A DNA stretch of 64,000 nucleotides from assembly GCA_027886175.1 (NCBI GenBank), contig JAJNNQ010000009.1, forward strand, positions 13,179,501-13,243,500. Reading direction: 5' to 3'. Shown piece by piece: positions 58,569 to 64,000 of this stretch (position 1 is the first letter of the stretch; every line of letters starts with the position of its first letter). The notes below the pieces were generated by a model. It saw nothing but the letters and a program-made list of their open reading frames with translations. It was not told the DNA's origin and did not search any database. Origin of the DNA: Phylloscopus collybita (lineage: Eukaryota; Chordata; Aves; Passeriformes; Phylloscopidae). The translations under genes were made by a program, and so were the position numbers.

Positions 58569-58705
58569 TGCCTGCTTCTGAGAAGATGCCTAGAAATATG
58601 CAGCCCAGGTACCTTGAGGATGAAGGTCTTTACACTGGAGAAAGGCCCTTTGTATCACAATCTAATCAAAATATTTTAGAAAACAGAATACTCAGACAGG
58701 ACCAA
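58569..58705 (+). CDS. CC2D2A: CC2D2A coding exon 7
   Basis: A 137-bp exon between acceptor TTTCTCATTAG and donor CAA|GTAAGT. Two bases finish the split Val221, then 45 codons (222-266) read PASEKMPRNMQPRYLEDEGL and on to NQNILENRILRQDQ, close to human ENVQPRFLEDEGLYTG and NQNIMENRLLMQDP. It ends in phase 0. Its identity and phase prove that the gene continues beyond the provirus. Confidence 0.95.
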
Positions 58706-59919
58706 GTAAGTCACTGCTACCTTTTTAGTTGTAACTTTTGTCAGTATTTTATTTATAAGTATCTTATTTTTGTTACAGTTAAGTAAATGGATGGTCTTGC
58801 TAATATGGGGCTTTCATCTTCAAAATGTTTAGCAGCATCAGATGTTGGGAAATACAGATTTTTATAGGAGAGTGTTTTTAGTGTAACCCTGTTGTCAGAG
58901 TATCAGACTGGGTCTTAGAAAACTGGTTGTCTTTTCCTGGCTCTGCTTGTAGCCTGCTGGGGAACAGATGACTGATCAGACTGTAAGGCTTATTAAATAT
59001 TGGTATAGATTATCAGAGAGGTTTAAGAATCCTTCCAGATTTTTAAGAATGTCTTATGGAAAGACTTGGGAAAGTAGCTTGGATATATTTTGTCCTACTG
59101 TATTATCCTATAGTTGGTAAGGTATGTATTCAATATAGGCTTGAACTTCTGAGCAGCAGCTGCCCTTTATATTTTTTTGTGATGCTGTGTATTCTCACAT
59201 GCTTTTTTTAATAAGATTGGGAATATTTGGATCTAAACTTTTTGAATGGGCTGTTTCAAACCAGTTAGTTTTCTGGTTGACTGTGGTGTTACCACATCAA
59301 CATTTGGCTCAATGGTCAGATCAAAGCAGGAATGGAACTAACAGGGTAGAGCAGCATCCTTGGACAGCTGCACTGGTTTAAGCTGTATTTAAATCCAGGT
59401 AATGAGAACAGGGGGATGAATTAGGGCAATGTTGAACATGCAAAGCCACGGATGGCAATTGCTGTGTAAAATACTTACCTAGTCTGCTTTCATAGATGCT
59501 GTTTAAGTAGTTTGGGTTGTGGAGCAGAAGATGTGAGAGGTGCTTTGATAAATTATCTGACCTGCCATTTAGCTCTTGTGTAAAACAAGACTTATAATGC
59601 TTTCCATCTTAGTTATTAGAGAACATAACATTTAAATAAGTAATGTGTTGATTTTTTTTTCTTTTAAATCTGTAACACTGAATGTTAAAGGAAAAATAAA
59701 TCAGTGTAATCGAAGCTTGAGCAATGTCTTGGTCTTTTAATTTCAAAACTTACCTCTGGTATATTTGAAGATTTCATTTTGGTGTATTAGGGAAGTTTTT
59801 GTTATTTCAGTCCCAAACAATCCATAGTCACCTTTCATTCTGTATTTTCTATAAGAATTACGATTTTGCAAGTAGTTCCTTTATAAAATAAGAAACAATA
59901 TATTTTTTTTCCTCTGTAG
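58706..59919 (+). other. CC2D2A: CC2D2A intron 7
   Basis: A 1.2-kb GT-AG intron with nothing else recognised. Confidence 0.92.
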
Positions 59920-60051
59920 GGGAAAGAGTGGTTTGGTGATGATGGCAAAATCCTAGCATTGCCTAATCCAATTAAACAGTCTTCTACTAGGCTCCCAATA
60001 TTCTCACTTGAAGAAGGCATTGCACCAGAACTTGAAACAGTGTATAGAAAG
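59920..60051 (+). CDS. CC2D2A: CC2D2A coding exon 8
   Basis: A 132-bp, phase 0-0 exon (residues 267-310) between acceptor TTCCTCTGTAG and donor AAG|GTAAGC. It reads [20 protein letters not shown] and on to PELETVYRK, near-identical to human [20 protein letters not shown] and AELETLYKK. Confidence 0.96.
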
Positions 60052-61926
60052 GTAAGCATATTTCGTACATGTGATTCCTGAGACCCATTATCCCAGTTCT
60101 TCTGCCTCAGAAACCTCAGTGAGCTGAAGGGTTTTGTGCTAAGAACCATGACTGTTGACTGTTTTCTGTGGTTTCACATCTGTTCTTCAAATCAGTTCTA
60201 CTTTATTAAGTATATATTTGTTTTTTCCTGTAAAAATGCATACAAAAGGATAAAGAGTTTAGCTGGTAGTGCTGGTTGAAATAGTAAAGTGCCTGCCCAT
60301 GACAAACATCTTCAAGTCTGTGTGTCACTAAGATCATTGTGAGGCTCCCTTGGATATTCTCATGCCCAAACAGGGTAGTTCCTATATTAGTGTATTTATA
60401 AACTTTACTCATGTAGACAGTGACTAATTTTGAGTTACGGAGCATCAATTCAGATATTTTTGGGAGGTTGTGGAGTTTTTTTCTTTGTTGTTTTTCTTGT
60501 TTGTTTTGTGTTGTTTGCAAGGGTTTTTGTGGTTGATTTTTTCCAGTCACAGCATAGCTACCCTGACAAGCAGCAGTTTCAATGTGCAATCAGTACAAAT
60601 CAAAATAAGTTTCAGTTAAAACCATTCAGCAATCTTTAAGCAAATTTTAATTGTTCTGCTTGTTAGAACTCTGTTACCCTCTTGGAAAAGCTGACTTTTA
60701 AGACTTCTAAATAGAGAGCTCTCTTGGGACGCACAAGTGTTTCTGACTGTTATTGATACAGATTTAAATGTGGCTCTTTAGTGGATGCTGGTGATAAATA
60801 TACAATCCACAGGCTGCATCCAGTACCACAGATCTGTGCAGGGTGCTTCTGCAGGCAGGAAAGGTTTACTGTTTAGATCATGTAAAGATAGGTCAAGAGA
60901 ACTTATGTTTCAAGAATGCCTTGTTTACATGAACAGTGTCATAGAAATATCTAAGTCATAGTGGTAAGACACTGAGCTTAAGGGTCCTTTATGGGCAGAA
61001 AAATAGTTACAGCATAAGGAATTCAAAGTTGCCATTTTTATGACACATTACATCTTATTAAACATTTTGATGAGCAGCTGAATGTGGAAGGATCAGAGGA
61101 CTCAAATTTGTTTCATGGCCATTTATATCAGTCCCATAAAAAAGCTATGTAACAGCTAAATTTCCCTCCAAATCCCTCTTTTTCCTGTTCTCAGGAAGGG
61201 ACTGCAACAAGCACTACATAACTAACAGTCTGTTACGGTATCATATATTATGGTGAAGATTAAAAGATTCTCTGATGAATGTCTTCTGAAGGTTCCTAAT
61301 AAGAGAGCAGGAATAGTCAGTCAGTGTTAATTCTCTTCTAATTTCAGTAACTTGAGGGTGTAAACCATGGACATCTTTTGGTTGCAGTGGATTGAAGCTG
61401 GCTTTTTAAGATTTGTTACTGAAAGCTATTGTTTGCCTTCATTGGTCTGAATTTCCCTGTTGTTTGAATGGGGAAGCAAATAATATATTTCCTAATCTAC
61501 ACAATCTACCAGGAGAGCTCCTTGTCTTCCTAATCTACAAGGAGAGCTGTTCTGTGAGAGTTGGACTCCATCCTAGAGCTCAGTTCTAGGAGGAAACAAA
61601 GCAGTGCTAAACAGATGTGTCAAAGAGAACTAGGAGGCTCTCTATTTTCTAATCCAGTGTCTTTGTCTTCATTGCTCAGCAAAATCTTCAGTATAGGAGG
61701 AGGACTTCTTATTTCAGCTTCACACGGGCTGTAAAAATCCTGTTGTGTAGAATATCCATGGTGGTTTTGTGCCACCCACTTGTCAATAAAGCAAGAGGTT
61801 AACACAGTTTAAGACACAGCATTTAAATGTAGGTAATGCTAATTGGGTCATTTTCTGACAAAGAAAATCTTTGAAAGATACTGTTGTCAGAATCTGTAAA
61901 TCCATTTTATTCTTTTTTTCTTTCAG
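60052..61926 (+). other. CC2D2A: CC2D2A intron 8
   Basis: A 1.9-kb GT-AG intron. A short imperfect direct duplication (CCTAATCTACA … GGAGAGCT, twice) is present near 61,490-61,550. Nothing else was recognised. Confidence 0.9.
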
Positions 61927-62136
61927 GCAATAAAAATTACATCTACCAATCAGTATTTTGTTGGACCTGGAGATTTTCAGGGGCTGTTTCAATTGGATAT
62001 TGATATTTCAGGACTGATATTCACCCATCATTCCTGTTTTAGCCGTGAGCATGTGTTAGCAGCTAAACTGGCTCAGTTATATGATCAATATTTAGCAAGA
62101 AAACAGAAGAACCTTACCAAACTTCTCACAGACAAG
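61927..62136 (+). CDS. CC2D2A: CC2D2A coding exon 9 (last in window)
   Basis: A 210-bp, phase 0-0 exon (residues 311-380) between acceptor CTTTTTTTCTTTCAG and donor AAG|GTATTT. It contains [20 protein letters not shown] and [18 protein letters not shown], almost identical to the human protein and the best conserved part of the gene in the window. It leads into the coiled-coil region; the C2 domain and C-terminal transglutaminase-like region are encoded beyond the right edge. Confidence 0.97.
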
Positions 62137-63180
62137 GTATTTCTGTTCTGTCTTCATACCTAGTTGAGACAATGACGTGATAGTTTCAGGTAAAAGCTGA
62201 ATTTGTCAGAAGTTAAAAACCCAAATATTTGACTGAGTTGCTGTGTGTTCCGGCAGAATTACATTTTTACCATGAAGAATTTCTTTGATCTTTGATTTTG
62301 AATTAACTCTGAAGTAAAAGGAATACAATAACATTTGCATAGTATTCCTTAGAGTACCCAAAATGTTTTCCAGTGAGTGACATGTAAGATAGTACAGGAT
62401 TGTGTACAGCAGCTCTGAGAGGGGGACAGCAAAAGACATTATTTAATGATGGAGGGAAATTAGTGAAGTTTAGTTTCAGTTATCAAATCAAAGTAAAAGG
62501 AAGCAGTTTAAAATTGTACAAATTGTACAAGAGTAGAACCCATTTCCAGGTATGTATCTGTGACAGATGCTGTGTTTTAAATGCATACCAGATGTACTGC
62601 AGCACTCTTGTGACATGGCAAAACCTAAGGCTAGATGCAGACTCCTCTGTTTCTGGTTCTGTTGCTGACTTTCTGGGTGAGCTTGATGGGGCTGCTCACC
62701 CTCTGTGTACCAGCACTCTTCCTCCATCTGTATGTTGGAAGTAATGGCAATGGTCTTCTCTGGTGTAAATGTGTACATGAACATTAGGTATTGTCAATAC
62801 AATTCTGATGTCATCAGGGCACACAAGAATACTTGTCTGTCAAAAATTAGTTGGATTATTAATATACATTCAGATTTCCATAAACTAAAGGTCATGATTT
62901 TCTACATTAATGAACTATTATAAGGGAAAAAATAATCATTGTATACAAGCTCATTTTTATATTAGTGTAATGAGGGTCAGTAGGTGGTGTACAGAAAGTT
63001 CTGAATTTTTTATATAAAGCATTAGGTTATAGTTCTAATGATGGACAGACATTTCGTACCATGTCTCAAAATAATTCCTTGGTATACTTTGTTCTGTTAG
63101 TACTTTTGAAGCATTTGCCTTAGTGCTTTGTGAAACAGAACATTTGGTTTATCCATGTCTTCATTACAGGAACCCATAAA

Positions 63181-63475
63181 ACCATAGAATCATTAAGATA
63201 GGAAAAGACTAATATTATCAAGTTTAACCATTAACCGAGCACTGCCAAGTCCATCACTAACCCTCAAGTGCCAGTCTGCACATCCTTTAAAGACCTCCAG
63301 GAGTGGTGGATGTCCCTGCACACCCTGTTCCAGTGCTTGACAAAATTTTCAGTGAAGAAATTTTTTCCCGAGATCCAGTCTAACCTCCCTGGGACATGAA
63401 GCCATTTCCTCTTGTCCTATCACTTGTTACCTGAGAGAAGAGACAAACATCTGTCTACAACCTCCTTTGGTTGGA
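63181..63475 (-). mobile_element. CR1 LINE 3' fragment
   Basis: The + strand starts with the reversed CR1 tail (ACCATAGAATCATTAAGATA) and continues through the antisense 3' end of ORF2 (GTGGTGGATGTCCCTGCACA, CCTCTTGTCCTATCACTTGT). It is diverged and truncated. The right edge, where it meets a CR1 in the other direction, is approximate. Confidence 0.88.
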
Positions 63476-63860
63476 GGTTGGTTTAACCTGGAGAAAAGGA
63501 TGCTCATGGGGGATCTATTGCTCTCTACAGCTGTCTGAAAGGAGGCTGTAGCCATGTGGGGGTCAGTCTCTCATCCCAGGCAACCAGAGGCAAGTCAAGA
63601 GGACGTAGCCAGAAGCTGTTCCAGAGAAGGTTAAATTGTACATCAGGAAGAATTTCTTCACTGAAATGGTGATTGGATATTGGAGTGGGCTGCCCAGGGA
63701 AGAAGTGGAGTCACCATCCCTGGAAGTGTTCAAGAAACGACTGGACATGGCAATTAGTGCTGTGGTTTAAGTTGACATGGTGGCATCCAGTCGAAGGTTA
63801 CACTTGATCTGAGAGGTCTTTTTCAACCTTAATGATTTCTGTGATTCTATTCTATGATAC
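63476..63860 (+). mobile_element. CR1 LINE 3' fragment
   Basis: A CR1 3' end in sense: ATGCTCATGGGGGATCTATT, then AGGAAGAATTTCTTCACTGA, GGGCTGCCCAGGGAAGAAGT, TTTTTCAACCTTAATGATTT and a TTCTATGAT end. It is placed back to back with the minus-strand copy, so the two can partly base-pair. Confidence 0.9.
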
Positions 63861-64000
63861 TGGGATTTTCTGATCCATTTAGGATTACTTCTAGTGGTCC
63901 TTCCTAGTCCCAAGAAGAGCTTTTGTGAAAGTTGGGGGGGTTTGCTGACTTGAGGGTTTTTTCCACTTAAACCTTTGATTCCTGAGCTTTCAGAATACTC

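Larger units (their letters stand above)
62137..64000 (+). other. CC2D2A: CC2D2A intron 9 (runs off the window)
   Basis: No further exon was recognised before the end of the window. The next human segment after LTDK begins with LQALRNAVQTG-like sequence, which I do not find here. It contains two oppositely oriented CR1 fragments at 63,181-63,860. Confidence 0.8.

Overview
This window looks like bird nuclear DNA. It carries several CR1 LINE fragments with the typical avian 3' tail (…CCAACC…TGATTCTATGA…), two spliced vertebrate genes in a conserved order (C1QTNF7 then CC2D2A, both on +, as on human 4p15.32), and an ERVL-type endogenous retrovirus. The species cannot be named from sequence alone; a songbird is plausible but is only inference.

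Layout. 1-30,185: no exon recognised; probably the upstream region or 5' introns of C1QTNF7, holding CR1 fragments, homopolymer tracts and a (CTCCT)15 array. 30,186-32,663: the two coding exons and 3' UTR of C1QTNF7, a secreted collagen/C1q-domain protein of 289 residues, with a CTAT microsatellite just inside the intron. 32,664-42,479: AT-rich intergenic DNA. 42,480-43,140: CpG-island promoter and first coding exon of CC2D2A, with seven 16-bp tandem copies of an NRF1-like motif upstream of the ATG. 43,141-64,000: the next eight coding exons of CC2D2A (380 codons in total; the gene continues past the window), a possible extra cassette exon, and several hairpins in introns.

The most striking object lies in the intron between CC2D2A exons 6 and 7: a complete ERVL-type provirus at 51,491-58,182, sense to the gene. 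It is flanked by a 5-bp target duplication (CAGTA), and its two LTRs look identical apart from one 22-bp repeat unit. It has an open gag and an open pol (protease, reverse transcriptase, RNase H, DD35E integrase), and no env or dUTPase. Gag and pol are in the same frame, separated only by one UAG that sits inside a perfect 8-bp stem. This suggests either a stop-codon-readthrough expression strategy or a single recent nonsense change. The near-identity of the LTRs implies a very recent insertion, possibly still polymorphic. Without it the host intron would be about 1.2 kb.

The two host genes are not functionally linked as far as is known. C1QTNF7 is a secreted adipokine-like protein, while CC2D2A builds the ciliary transition zone. 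They are neighbours through conserved synteny.
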